64,000 nucleotides of DNA from Methanobrevibacter sp. (lineage in GTDB: Archaea > Methanobacteriota > Methanobacteria > Methanobacteriales > Methanobacteriaceae). The position numbers and the translations under genes were made by a program. How positions within the stretch are numbered: position 1 is the stretch's first letter; each line of letters starts with the position of its first letter. The notes below the pieces were generated by a model that saw nothing but the letters and a program-made list of their open reading frames with translations, searched no databases and was not told the origin of the DNA. Shown here one piece after another: positions 1 through 10,555 of this stretch. The stretch is taken from the NCBI RefSeq assembly GCF_030539665.1, contig NZ_JAUNXR010000004.1, forward strand, positions 101,088 through 165,087, in the 5' to 3' direction.

Positions 1-331
1 ACAATGGATCTGAAAACACTTCATCAGTCACCGTTAACAGAGCATCAAGCCAAATTAGCATAGCTTGTGATAACGTGACTTACGGCAATAATGTAAGCGT
101 TGATGTTTCAGCTGTTGGTAATGGCAAAGGTCTTAACGGTACTGCAACTGTTACCATTGGTGGCGAGGACTATGATGTTGAGGTTGTTAACGGTTCAGGT
201 TCATTGGAGGTTCCTGAAGTCTTGCCTGCTGGAACTTACGATATTTCAGTAAGCTTCACTGAAAAGACAGGAAATTACAATGGATCTGAAAACACTTCAT
301 CAGTCACCGTTAACAGAGCATCAAGCCAAAT
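1..331 (+). repeat. direct repeat, 276-bp period, inside adhesin gene
   Basis: Bases 1-55 recur at 277-331 with no difference I could see by eye. The spacing of 276 bp equals 92 codons, one Ig-like repeat unit. This suggests recent unit duplication or gene conversion within the gene. Confidence 0.85.
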
Positions 332-1583
332 GACTGTAACCATGGACAATATCACAGCTAAGGACAACATTTCCGGTGAAGTAAGTCTTATTGGAAACGG
401 TGTCGGATTGAACGGTACCGTAACAGTCACCATTGACAATAAGGAGTATCAGGTTGAGGTTGTTGACGGAAAAGGAACAATTGACTTGCCTAATGACTTG
501 ACACCTGGCGAATACACAGCCAAAGTCGAGTTTGAAGGCAACGAAAACTACACAGGTTCTGAAATTGAATCATCATTCGATGTTGTAAAGAACATTGAAC
601 TGTCCGTAGATTCAATCAACATCACCTACGGTGACAACGAGGTTGTCACCATCAAGACCAATGTGGAAGTTCCAATCAACGTCACATTGACCCTGACCAA
701 GATAGGGGACTCCAGGTTCCTCTCCTCATCAGCTGCTCTAAAACCAGGCGAAAGCACAAGGGTAGAGCTTGAGGGATCCGTTGATTTAGGTCTTGGAATG
801 CTTGATGCAGGTCAGTACAGATTGACCGTAAGTCATGAAAATGATGATGACAGCATCGTAAACTCAACTGTTTTCACAGTAAGCAAGGCAAACACAACCG
901 ATGAGCTCAACATCGACAACGTCGTCTTCGGTGATGACATTACCGGTGACGTATTGATTACCGGAGCTCATGGTGAAGGTATCAATGGTACAGCTACCCT
1001 AACCGTTGCAGGCAAGGACTATGATGTGCCATTGACCAATGGTAAGGGATCATTTTCCATTCCTAACGACTTGCCTGCCGGTGATCACGCTCTTGCAGTA
1101 GCTTTCAATGGAAATAAAAACTACAATCCATCAATCAATCAAACTTCATTCAGCATTGACAAGGCAGAGCCTGAAATGAACGTTTCAACCAAGGTCAACG
1201 GTGATTCTATTGAAATAGATATCAAAATGCCGGAAACCGTAAACAAAAACGTAATAGTCAATGTGGACGGAGTCAATCATACTGTTGTTGTTGAAAACGG
1301 TATAGGAAAACTTACAATTCCTAACGTTTCAAGCGGAAAACACGATACTACTATCAGTTTCCCTGGAAACGAGAATTATACTGATAAACAGATAAGCTTA
1401 AACTTCACAGTACCGAAAAACGAAACAGATGATGGTGGCAATGGCGCTCAAATGGGTGACAATGCAGGAAAAACAGCTAATAAAATCGAAAGGAACTCAG
1501 TAGTCGAAAAAACAGGTAATCCAATATTGGCATTATTGCTGGTGTTAATGGCATTACCGATAAGAAGAATATTTAAAAAATAA
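1..1583 (+). CDS. adhesin-like surface protein, 5' end outside window
   Basis: The frame is open from the window edge, so the N-terminus is missing; the first internal GTG at 75 is not a credible start. The visible part is a string of roughly 90-residue Ig-like beta-sandwich repeats, each with an ITYGDN-like opening, an LNGT strand, a V-x-V-x-x-G turn, LPAGxY, and a GNxNY close. The C-terminus is Asn/Gly-rich, then a hydrophobic stretch (LALLLVLMALP) and basic RRIFKK, which reads as a membrane anchor with a cytosolic positive tail. The last repeats and the anchor closely parallel those of the next gene, so the two are paralogs. Adhesin-like proteins of this kind are abundant in Methanobrevibacter and are thought to mediate contact with other cells or host surfaces; that role is inferred here. 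Confidence 0.9.
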   Translation, partial: NGSENTSSVTVNRASSQISIACDNVTYGNNVSVDVSAVGNGKGLNGTATVTIGGEDYDVEVVNGSGSLEVPEVLPAGTYDISVSFTEKTGNYNGSENTSSVTVNRASSQMTVTMDNITAKDNISGEVSLIGNGVGLNGTVTVTIDNKEYQVEVVDGKGTIDLPNDLTPGEYTAKVEFEGNENYTGSEIESSFDVVKNIELSVDSINITYGDNEVVTIKTNVEVPINVTLTLTKIGDSRFLSSSAALKPGESTRVELEGSVDLGLGMLDAGQYRLTVSHENDDDSIVNSTVFTVSKANTTDELNIDNVVFGDDITGDVLITGAHGEGINGTATLTVAGKDYDVPLTNGKGSFSIPNDLPAGDHALAVAFNGNKNYNPSINQTSFSIDKAEPEMNVSTKVNGDSIEIDIKMPETVNKNVIVNVDGVNHTVVVENGIGKLTIPNVSSGKHDTTISFPGNENYTDKQISLNFTVPKNETDDGGNGAQMGDNAGKTANKIERNSVVEKTGNPILALLLVLMALPIRRIFKK

Positions 1584-1607
1584 TCTTCTTAATTCTCTTT
1601 TTTTTTT
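1563..1607 (+). terminator. hairpin plus T-tract after adhesin gene
   Basis: Arms AAGAAGA (1563-1569) and TCTTCTT (1584-1590) flank the TAA stop and are followed by a T run at about 1598-1607. This is a plausible transcription end; T-tracts alone can terminate in archaea, and the stem makes the call stronger. Confidence 0.6.
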
Positions 1608-1693
1608 AAAAATTGAACATTTTTAGTGATGTTTATTTAATCAGTTTCCATTTTGCAAATTTTTTCCTATTTATGCATGCATTTATAACAATG

Positions 1694-1701
1694 TTTATAT
1701 G
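1694..1701 (+). promoter_or_regulatory. TATA box candidate for adhesin gene at 1825
   Basis: TTTATATG at 1694-1701 resembles an archaeal TATA box. It implies a leader of about 100 nt before the ATG at 1825, which has GGAG just upstream. Confidence 0.4.
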
Positions 1702-1824
1702 CATTCAAATAAGATATATTTATGTTAACTATATTTTGGTTAACAATGGTTTTTATGAATTGGGTATGACATGATTAAGTTTTCATTTCATGCTTAGTTT
1801 TTTTTTTAATAAAGGAGAATATAA

Positions 1825-4800
1825 ATGAAACTGTATAGGTTAATTATTATTGGTTTATTAGTTTGTTTATGTTTTTCATCCGTTGTTAGTGCTGATGTAA
1901 ACGTCAATGGCACTGAAGGGGAATGGGGAAATCCCAGTGTTGATATTAACATTACAGGGAACGGCTCTTCAAATCCCGTAAATCCTCCCAAATCCACTCA
2001 TGATTTGCAGGTAGCTATTGACAATACTGAGGATGGTGGGATATTATATCTCAATAATAGCTATTACAGCGTCAATTCCACTATTTTAATCAGCAAAGCA
2101 ATTACAATTATAGGACATGAGGAAGGCGGAAGTGGATATGCTACCGTTGACGGTGGAAACAAGACCAACCTGTTCATTATTAATAATGAGATTACAGTAA
2201 CTTTTGAAAATGTAAACCTTATCAATGCAAAGCCGCCTAGAGACAATACTGAAGGTGCAGCCATCTATTCTTCAAATACCAAATCTGTATTGGTGGTGAC
2301 CAACTGTTCATTTGTAAATGACCATGTATCCCATGGTAACAGTGTAGGAGGTGCTATATCTACCAATGGTAAGCTCATACCATCCTATTGTACTTTCATA
2401 AATTGCAGTTCATGGCAGGGTGGAGCTATTGACATCAACTCAGCTAGCCATTACATGACTTTTACAAACTGTACATTTATAGGCTGTTATGCTTATAATG
2501 CTGGAGGGGCTATAGCTGGAAAATGGTATGCACTTGTAAACTGTACATTTATCAACAACACTGCTGACCATCTTTATGGTGGTGCAATCTATGCTTCAAC
2601 AGTACGTGGGTTGAACAACTGTACATTTATCAACAACCATGCTAACAGCTATGGTGGTGCTATCTATACTAATGACATTTACTACACCAACTACAATTCT
2701 GTATTTATTAATAATTCAGGATACAATGGTGGAGCAATATACGGTTACTATGCAAAGATAGATGGGTTAGTGAACTTTACATTCATCAACAATACTGCAA
2801 TAAATGGTGGTGCTTTTTACTTAAGGAATACCAATTATGTTCTTAATGAAAATTTCAACAACTGTACATTCATCAACAATACAGCTACCAATAGCGGTGG
2901 GGCTATAGGCGTTGACACTTCATCATCAGTTACATTCAAGTTCTACAATGCAACATTTGTAGGCAATACTGCAGGGGTAAATGGTGGAGCATTGAATTTG
3001 CCGGGAAATGTTTATGCAACTATAGACAATTCCGTTTTCTACAACAACACTGCAGAAAGCGGCTCCAACATTTATGGAACTTCAAAGGTAACTGCTGATG
3101 GCAATTGGTGGGGTAACAACACCGTAAACGGCGTTGAAGGTTTTGATGTTTCCAACTGGTTGATATTGGAGCTTTCAGAAGATAAGGACAGATTTACTTT
3201 ATCATTCAAAGTTAAAGACGAAAATGGCGAAACAGAATATGCTGAAGAATTGCCTGTAAGGGACTACAGCTTCTCTACAAACTTTGGAAGCTTTGACCCT
3301 GCAGAAGGATCCATCCAAAATGCAGCTACCAGCACCCTAACCACAGATATGGGTGGAGAATACCATATTGTAGGTACTGTTGACGGCCAATCCCTTTCAT
3401 TAACCATCGACGTCCCTGTTGTTGACTTAACTTCCAATTCACCTGTAAATCATGGTGAAGACATAGTCTTGAGCGCTACCGTAGCAGTCAACGGAAATCC
3501 TGTTTCAGGCCAGGTTGAATTTTACGATGGCAATGGAAATCTTATTGATACAACAAACCTCGATGCAGATGGAAAGGCTTCAACCGCATTGGAAAATTAT
3601 GCTGCAGGCAAATATTCCAACTACTATGCAAAATTCACTGGAAATGACGACTATCTTTCTTCAAGAAGCGACAAGGTCAATTTCACAATCAACAAGGCAG
3701 TTTCAGAATGTACAATCTCAATCGACAACATAACCTATGGAAATCAACTTGAGGTTAAGGTTACTGCTACAGTCAATGGCGAAGGTTATACTGGTGAAGT
3801 TGAAGTAGCTATTGGTGGTGAAAACTTTGTTGTGGACGTTACAGGAGGAACAGGTTCACTTGTTATTTCAGAAATCTTCGACGCTGACAATTACACAGCA
3901 ACCGTTGAGTTAGCTGGAGATGAGAATCTTACAGGTTCTGAAGCTACTGTTGAATTTTCTGTTTACAAGGCAACTAGTTCAGTTTCAATTGACGTTTTAG
4001 ACATTACCTTTGGAGAAAACGTCAAGGGAACAGTGGAAGTCTCAGACAACTTGAATGGTGAAGCAATTGTTGAAATCAATGGTAAAAAGTTCACTGTAAC
4101 CATCACCAATGGTGAAGGTGCATTTGACTTGGATATCAACTTGGCGGCAGGCCAATATGGTGCCAATGTCAATTTCACAGGTGACAAGAATCATTTGGAC
4201 TCTGCAGACGACACCACATTTGAAGTTGAAAAGGCTACTCCTGACTGTGAAATCTCCGTTAACAATATAACCTACGGAGATTCTATTGTAGTGGACGTGA
4301 AAGTTCTGGTCAACGGCGAAGGCTACACTGGCCAGGTTACTGTAACAGTCAATGGAAAGACCTTTGTTGTTGACATTGAGGATGGAAGAGGTTTTACAAC
4401 CATTTCAGAAATCTTCGACGCTGACAATTACACAGCGACAGTCAAGTTCACAGGAAACCAGAACTTGACAGATTCAGAAGCTTCAACCGAGTTTACAATA
4501 AACAAGGCTTCAAGTCAGGTTCACATTTCATTGGTTGATATGAAATACGGTGAAAATCTGACTGGTGAAGTTAATGTAGACGAAAACTTGGAAGGTAGTG
4601 TGGTTTTAAAAATAGAGGGCAAGGAATACAATGTTGATGTATCTAACGGTCATGGTGTTGTAAATATAAATACTAACTTGCCAAAAGGCCAGTATGCAGT
4701 AAATGCAATGTATCTTGGTGACCTGAACCACAACAGTTCAACAACTGCAGAAATCTTCAATATTGATCATGCTGATTCCAAAACTGTTTTAACACTTGAC

Positions 4801-7412
4801 AATATACTTATGGAGATAAAGTTAAAGGAACTATCGAAGTAACTGGATTTAATGACACAAAGCTTAATGGAAATGTGACAATCACTATTGATGATACAAT
4901 TTCATTTAATGTAAATGTTACTAATGGTGTGGGAACTTTCGATAAGGAAATCACTTTGGGTGCAGGAGCCCATACTGTTACTGCACAGTACCTTGGTGAG
5001 AGCAACCATTCACCTTCAGCCACTGAAGTGACTTTCAGCATTGAGAAGGCAGAAAGTAATATCGAAGCAGAAATCAATCCGATTACCTATGGCGAAAACA
5101 TCAAAGGTAATGTGACTCTTACAGGAGTCAATTCCGCTCCTTTGAACGGAAATGTCAACATCACAGTCGGTGGCAAGAACTATTCAGTTGAAGTTGTTGA
5201 CGGTGAAGCTACATTTGACTTGCCTAACGAATTGGAAGCAGGCGAAAACACAATCGTCTTCACATTTGACGGCAGCAATGATTATAATGCTTCAACCGAC
5301 ATAAAAACCGTAACTGTAGAGAAATCTGATGATGCTGTTGTTTCTGTTGACTTTGATGATATTGTTTATGGTAAGAATATTACTGGTGTTGTGACTCTTG
5401 TTGGTGTTAATTCCACTCCTTTGAATGGTACTGTCAACATTTCTGTCAATGGTAAGGACTATGAAATTAATGTTGTGGACGGTAAGGCTTCATTTGAATT
5501 GCCTAACGATTTGGATGCCGGAGACTATTCCGTAAATTCCACATTTGTTGGAGATAAGAATTACAAGCCTTCATCTGAAACACAGGAAGTATCTGTAGAG
5601 CAATCCGATGATGCTGTTGTTTCAGTTGACTTTGATGATGTTTCTTATGGTAAGAATATTACTGGTGTTGTGACTCTTGTTGGTGTTAATTCCACTCCTT
5701 TGAATGGTACTGTCAACATTTCTGTCAATGGTAAGGACTATGAAATTAATGTTGTGGACGGTAAGGCTTCATTTGAATTGCCTAACGATTTGGATGCCGG
5801 AGACTATTCCGTAAATTCCACATTTGTTGGAGATAAGAATTACAAGCCTTCATCTGAAACACAGGAAGTATCTGTAGAGCAATCCGATGATGCTGTTGTT
5901 TCAGTTGACTTTGATGATGTTTCTTATGGTAAGAATATTACTGGTGTTGTGACTCTTGTTGGTGTTAATTCCACTCCTTTGAATGGTACTGTCAACATTT
6001 CTGTCAATGGTAAGGACTATGAAATTAATGTTGTGGACGGTAAGGCTTCATTTGAATTGCCTAACGATTTGGATGCCGGAGACTATTCCGTAAATTCCAC
6101 ATTTGTTGGAGACAAGAACTACAAGCCTTCATCTGAAACCCAGTCAGTAAATGTTGAAAAGGCAGACAGCTCAATTGAAGTGAATGTCAGCGACGTGACC
6201 TATGGGGAAAGCGTTGAAGTGAATGTAACTGTAACAGGCGTCGGTTCAGCTCCTTTGAACGGAACAGTCAGTATAGCCATCAATGGCAAGACCTACGAAA
6301 TCGAAGTGACTGACGGCAAAGGCTCCCTAAGCATTTCAGACCTTTTGGGTGCGGGTGACTACACAATCACTTCAACTTTCGCTGGAGATAAGAACTACAA
6401 CCCAGCTGTTGCAGAATCTCAATTCAAGGTATTGCCTGTTGAGGTTGAGCTCAATCTGGATTCCATTGACATTGTATACGGTGACAATGAAGTAGTTACC
6501 ATCACAACCAATCTCGATATTCCAATCAACGTTACATTAAGCTTAAACAAGGTAAACTCAGGACTTTTAAGTGCAGGACTAAATCCTGGTGAAAAGATTA
6601 CTGTAGAAATAAACGGATCCTATGACTTGAATCTAGGCGTCTTGGATGCTGGAAATTACAGGGTAATAGCTTCCTATGCTGGAGATAGCCATGGGGATTA
6701 CAACAAGACCGTAAACTCCACAGTATTCACTGTAATCAAGGCAAATACCACCAATGAGCTCACCGTTAAGAATGTAACTTTCGGTGATACAATATCTGGT
6801 GAAATTTCAGTTACAGGTGCTCATGATGAAGGAGTTAATGGTAACGCTATTCTCACCATCAACGATAGGGAATTCCCAGTCAGCATTGTAAACGGTGAGG
6901 GCAAGTTTAACATAGACTACAAGCTATCTGCAGGAAACCATACTATGGGTGTTGCATTTGAAGGAAACAAGAACTATAACCCTTCAAGCAATGAAACCAA
7001 TTTCACAATAGAAAAGGCTGAATTGAAACCTGTCATCACAGCTACTCAGGATGGAAAATCTGTTGTTGTTGAAGTCAGACTTCCTAATGATGCGGACGAA
7101 ACCATCATGATCAACGTAAACGGCGTTGAATACTCTGTTGATGTTGTAGACGGATATGGAAAACTAATAATTTCTAATATTCCAATTGGAAATAATGAAT
7201 TTATCATTTCCCTACCTGGAAATGAAAATTACACAGATGAAATTATTAAAATGAACTTTACAATGGAAGAGACTAAAAATAATGGTGCTGTTGAAAACGG
7301 TACTGTTATGGCTGAAACACAAAGTAATAATGAACTTAAAACAGGTAATCCAATAGCATTGCTCTTGTTAGTGCTAATGGCATTACCAATCAGAAGAATA
7401 TTCAAAAGATAA
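1825..7412 (+). pseudogene. giant adhesin-like protein, split by a one-base frameshift near 4807
   Basis: This looks like one gene of about 1862 codons. The first part (1825-4842) starts with a signal peptide, then a right-handed beta-helix region (about residues 50-440) with repeated GGAI and FINN motifs as in polymorphic outer-membrane-type repeats, then Ig-like repeats. At 4798-4812 the expected D-N-I-T-Y-G-D loses one base: ACT is reduced to CT at 4807-4808, the frame moves, and translation stops at 4842. The other frame continues the same repeat without a break from 4809 to 7412 and ends in the LALLL-type membrane anchor with RRIFKR. Either it is a sequencing error, a real inactivation, or a phase-variable site. 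If real, the first product (1005 aa) lacks the anchor and would be secreted rather than tethered. The downstream part has no convincing start of its own. Confidence 0.85.
5328..6164 (+). repeat. three near-identical 279-bp tandem repeats (93 aa each)
   Basis: Copies begin at 5328, 5607 and 5886. The DNA is almost identical, unlike the other Ig-like units in the same gene, which are similar only at protein level. Each copy encodes one domain opening with SDDAVVSVDFDD and ending before the next VEQ/VEK linker. The third copy diverges from about 6110. Such identity points to recent expansion or homogenisation, so copy number may vary between strains. Confidence 0.95.
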
Positions 7413-7431
7413 TATTCTTCACTATTTTTTT
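7393..7431 (+). terminator. hairpin plus T-tract after adhesin gene
   Basis: Ten-base perfect arms GAAGAATATT (7393-7402) and AATATTCTTC (7411-7420) enclose eight bases containing the last codons, with the stop codon in the second arm, and a T run follows at 7424-7431. The first arm encodes the conserved RRIF tail of the protein, so coding and termination signals overlap. Confidence 0.7.
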
Positions 7432-7456
7432 TATTTTAGAAAAATCAATCATAATA

Positions 7457-7465
7457 TTTATATAG
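7457..7465 (+). promoter_or_regulatory. TATA box candidate for sulfhydrylase operon
   Basis: TTTATATAG at 7457-7465 in an AT-rich gap, about 125 nt upstream of the ATG at 7591. No obvious operator was seen. Confidence 0.45.
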
Positions 7466-7590
7466 TAATAATAACTATTGTTATATAACAGCAGTTATTT
7501 TTATTTCCCATATAAGATAAATATGCGTTAATACAATATAATTATTATAAAAATTATTTAATTATTGTATAAAATTTTGGTGTGATTTAA

Positions 7591-8892
7591 ATGAGTGATA
7601 AAAAAAATTACAAATTAGCAACATTGGGAGTACATGCAGGTCAAGAAGAACCTGATCCAGCAACAGGAGCACGTGCGGTTCCTATTTATTTAACTTCTTC
7701 TTATGTTTTTAAAGATAGTGAGGAAGCTGCAAGAAGATTTGCACTTGAAGAATTTGGTCAAATCTATTCCAGACTTACAAACCCAACCAATGATGCATTT
7801 GAAGCAAGAATCGCTGCAGTTGAAGGAGGAAATTCTGCAATTTCAACATCAAGTGGTTTGGCAGCTATTAGTTATGCAATATTGAACTTGACAGGTCCAG
7901 GTGATGAAATAGTATCTGCAGATAATCTTTATGGTGGAACTTACCAATTGTTTGATTATACATTAAGAGATTTAGGCAGAAATGTGGTATTTGTAGATTC
8001 ACAGGATTTACAGGCATTTGAAGATGCAATCACAGACAAAACCAAGGCAATTTATGTAGAATCAATTGGAAATCCAAAATTGGATGTTCCTGATTTCGAA
8101 AAGCTATCAAAAATTGCACATAAACACGATATTCCTCTAATAGTTGACAACACAATTGGAGTAGGTTTAGTAAAACCTTTGGAACATGGTGCAGACATCA
8201 TTGCAGCATCTGCAACAAAATACGTTGGAGGACACGGTACAGCAATTGGTGGATACATCGTAGACTCAGGTAAATTCAACTGGGGAAATGGAAAGTTCCC
8301 ACAATTTTCAGAACCTGACCCAAGTTACCACGGTCTCGTTTACTGGGATGCATTTGGGGATGTTCCTGGAATGGGAAACATCGCATTTACAATGAGGGCA
8401 AGAGCAATACTATTGCGTGATCTTGGAGCTACATTATCACCTGTACATGCATTCGCATTCCTACAAGGGCTTGAAACATTAGAGTTAAGAGTCAATAAAC
8501 ATTCCGAAAACGCATTGAAAGTGGCTGAATTCCTAGAAGCTCATCCAAAAGTCAAATGGGTAAGCTATCCGGGATTGAAATCCCATCCAACTTACGAAAT
8601 CAATCAGAAATACTTAAACGGAAAATCCGCAGGAATCTTAGGATTTGGAATTGAAGGTGGGGAGGAAGCGGGAAGAAAGTTCATAGACAACCTTGAATTG
8701 TTCTCACATCTTGCAAACATTGGAGATGCAAAAAGCCTTGCAATCCATCCAGCAAGTACAACTCACCAGCAATTGTCTCCAGAAGAGCAATTAGCTACTG
8801 GAGTAACACCTGACTTCATAAGATTGTCTATCGGTTTGGAAGATGCTGATGATATAATAGCTGACATAGAGCAAGCTTTAGACAAAATTTAG
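7591..8892 (+). CDS. metY: O-acetylhomoserine sulfhydrylase
   Basis: This is a PLP enzyme of the Cys/Met metabolism family, 433 aa, the usual length for O-acetylhomoserine sulfhydrylases, which are longer than cystathionine gamma-synthases. It should join sulfide to O-acetylhomoserine to make homocysteine. Seen: the start TLGVHAG, the SSGLAAI loop, YGGTY, the VDNT motif with its PLP-contacting Asp, and [11 protein letters not shown] with the PLP lysine at about residue 210. The ATG at 7591 follows GGTGATTT. It is followed after 8 bp by a cysteine desulfurase and then an iron-sulfur scaffold gene, so the three form a sulfur-assimilation operon. The substrate (acetyl versus succinyl or phospho ester) cannot be read from sequence alone. 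Confidence 0.9.
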   Translation: MSDKKNYKLATLGVHAGQEEPDPATGARAVPIYLTSSYVFKDSEEAARRFALEEFGQIYSRLTNPTNDAFEARIAAVEGGNSAISTSSGLAAISYAILNLTGPGDEIVSADNLYGGTYQLFDYTLRDLGRNVVFVDSQDLQAFEDAITDKTKAIYVESIGNPKLDVPDFEKLSKIAHKHDIPLIVDNTIGVGLVKPLEHGADIIAASATKYVGGHGTAIGGYIVDSGKFNWGNGKFPQFSEPDPSYHGLVYWDAFGDVPGMGNIAFTMRARAILLRDLGATLSPVHAFAFLQGLETLELRVNKHSENALKVAEFLEAHPKVKWVSYPGLKSHPTYEINQKYLNGKSAGILGFGIEGGEEAGRKFIDNLELFSHLANIGDAKSLAIHPASTTHQQLSPEEQLATGVTPDFIRLSIGLEDADDIIADIEQALDKI

Positions 8893-8900
8893 GTGAAAAC

Positions 8901-10106
8901 ATGATATATATGGATAATTCAGCAACAACACCTACAAACGAGGAAGTTGTTAAAGAAATGCTTCCATATTTTACTGAAGAATTTGGAAACCCATCAACTA
9001 TTTATAAATTGGGTCAGGAATCTAAAGTGGCATTGGAGGAAGCTCGTAAAAGAGTGGCTGATGCTCTAAATGCAAAACCTGAAGAAATCATTTTCACAAG
9101 CGGAGGTTCAGAATCAGACAATATGGCAATAAAAGGCATTGCATTTAAAAATAAAGACAAGGGAAAACATATTATAACATCAAACATAGAACATCCTGCA
9201 GTTAAGAATACATTAGCCTTCCTTGAAGGTTTAGGATTTGAAGTAACTTATCTTCCGGTTTATGAAAATGGAATAGTAAAGGTAGAAGATGTGGAAAATG
9301 CAATTCGCGATGACACCATTCTAATTACAATAATGCATGGAAACAATGAGATCGGAACAATCCAGCCAATAGCAGAAATTGGAAAGATAGCCAATGAACA
9401 CGGAATCAAGTTCCACACTGATGCAGTTCAGACTTTCGGTAAAATTCCAGTTGACGTTGAAGAGTTGGGTGTAGACCTATTGTCAGTCTCATCACACAAG
9501 ATTTACGGTCCAAAGGGAGTAGGTGCATTGTACTTGAAGAAAGGAACCAGAATAGAACCTTTGATTCATGGTGGTGGACAGGAAAGGGGCTTAAGGTCAG
9601 GAACCGAAAACATTCCGGGAATTGTCGGATTCGGAAAGGCTGCAGAAATGGCAGCTGAAAATCTTGACGAAAACTATGAAAAGCTCATTACAATAAGGGA
9701 CGCAATAATTGATAAGGTATTGGAAGAGGTTCCGGAAAGCTACTTAAACGGAGACAGGTATGAAAGACTTCCTAACATTATCAACTTCCGCTTTTCAGCT
9801 ATTGAAGGGGAATCATTAATACTTCTATTGAGCGCAAAAGGAATCGATGCGTCAACAGGTTCAGCATGTTCCTCTAAGGACTTGCAGGCTTCACCTATAT
9901 TGCAGGCTTTAGGATTGCCTGTTGTAGACATCCACGGTTCATTGAGATTGTCCTTAGGTTTGGAAAATTCAATGGAAGATGTTGATACTGTTACTGAAGC
10001 AATTAAGGAAGTTGTAGCAAGATTAAGGGAAATGTCTCCTTTATGGAACACCGATGAAAAATATGATGACATGATGTGTGGAAGTCATGGAAAATGTAAG
10101 AAGTGA
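8901..10106 (+). CDS. nifS: cysteine desulfurase (NifS/IscS family)
   Basis: A PLP enzyme of 401 aa that takes sulfur from cysteine as a persulfide and passes it on for Fe-S clusters or other sulfur needs. Seen: the N-terminal YMDNSATT, the TSGGSESDN loop, the PLP lysine in SSHKIYGPKG (about K200), and the catalytic cysteine loop STGSACSS (about C323). The C-terminus carries an additional Cys-rich tail, MMCGSHGKC, not needed in the basic fold. ATG at 8901 follows GGTGAAAAC. Its place between the sulfhydrylase and the scaffold gene supports a role in Fe-S assembly. Many methanogens rely on other sulfur donors, so its presence is a notable lineage trait. Confidence 0.93.
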   Translation: MIYMDNSATTPTNEEVVKEMLPYFTEEFGNPSTIYKLGQESKVALEEARKRVADALNAKPEEIIFTSGGSESDNMAIKGIAFKNKDKGKHIITSNIEHPAVKNTLAFLEGLGFEVTYLPVYENGIVKVEDVENAIRDDTILITIMHGNNEIGTIQPIAEIGKIANEHGIKFHTDAVQTFGKIPVDVEELGVDLLSVSSHKIYGPKGVGALYLKKGTRIEPLIHGGGQERGLRSGTENIPGIVGFGKAAEMAAENLDENYEKLITIRDAIIDKVLEEVPESYLNGDRYERLPNIINFRFSAIEGESLILLLSAKGIDASTGSACSSKDLQASPILQALGLPVVDIHGSLRLSLGLENSMEDVDTVTEAIKEVVARLREMSPLWNTDEKYDDMMCGSHGKCKK

Positions 10107-10111
10107 TTAAG

Positions 10112-10486
10112 ATGATGTATAGTGATAAAGTAATGGATCATTTTGCAAATCCAAGAAATTCTGGTGAAATGGAGGATGCAGATGGTGTAGGAACCGTAGG
10201 AAACCCTACATGCGGTGACCTAATGACAATTTACATAAAAGTAAAAGATGATGTTATTGAAGATATTTCTTTCCAAACTTTCGGTTGCGGTGCAGCTATT
10301 GCAACCAGCAGTATGATTACCGAATTGGCAGTAGGCAAAACATTGGAAGAGGCATTAAAAATCACCCGTAATGATGTAGCAGAAGAGCTTGACGGCCTTC
10401 CTCCAGTAAAAATGCACTGTTCCAATTTAGCAGCAGACGCCCTCCAAGCAGCCATTGAAAATTATTATGAAACTCATGGTGAATAA
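10112..10486 (+). CDS. nifU: iron-sulfur cluster scaffold (NifU/IscU N-terminal type)
   Basis: A 124-aa scaffold of the IscU/NifU-N family on which NifS-derived sulfur and iron are assembled. Seen: YSDKVMDHFANPRN near the start, then the three conserved cysteine sites NPTCGD, FGCGAA and MHCSNLA. The length equals the stand-alone IscU-type domain; the C-terminal ferredoxin-like and Nfu domains of full NifU are absent. I use ATG at 10112, 5 bp after the nifS stop; ATG at 10115 is equally possible, and the upstream GTG at 10103 would overlap nifS. The nearness implies translational coupling with nifS. Confidence 0.92.
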   Translation: MMYSDKVMDHFANPRNSGEMEDADGVGTVGNPTCGDLMTIYIKVKDDVIEDISFQTFGCGAAIATSSMITELAVGKTLEEALKITRNDVAEELDGLPPVKMHCSNLAADALQAAIENYYETHGE

Positions 10487-10501
10487 TTAAACTACGATAA
10501 T

Positions 10502-10512
10502 TTTATATATAA
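10502..10512 (+). promoter_or_regulatory. TATA box candidate for superoxide reductase gene
   Basis: TTTATATATAA at 10502-10512 lies about 45 nt before the ATG at 10556, giving a short leader that carries the SD AGGAGAG at about 10542-10548. Confidence 0.55.
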
Positions 10513-10555
10513 TAAAATTTAATTATTAAAATGAAATAATTAGGAGAGTTTAAAA

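Noticed and set aside
1-74. GTG at 75 as the start of the first gene
   Set aside because: The repeat continues upstream in frame to the window edge, so the gene begins outside the window.
1806-1997. Minus-strand frame across the adhesin start
   Set aside because: It is antisense to a signal peptide region and has no family features; a shadow of the real gene.
5328-6164. Regular repeats that could suggest a CRISPR array
   Set aside because: The units are 279 bp, contiguous, in frame and encode protein domains; there are no short repeats with unique spacers.
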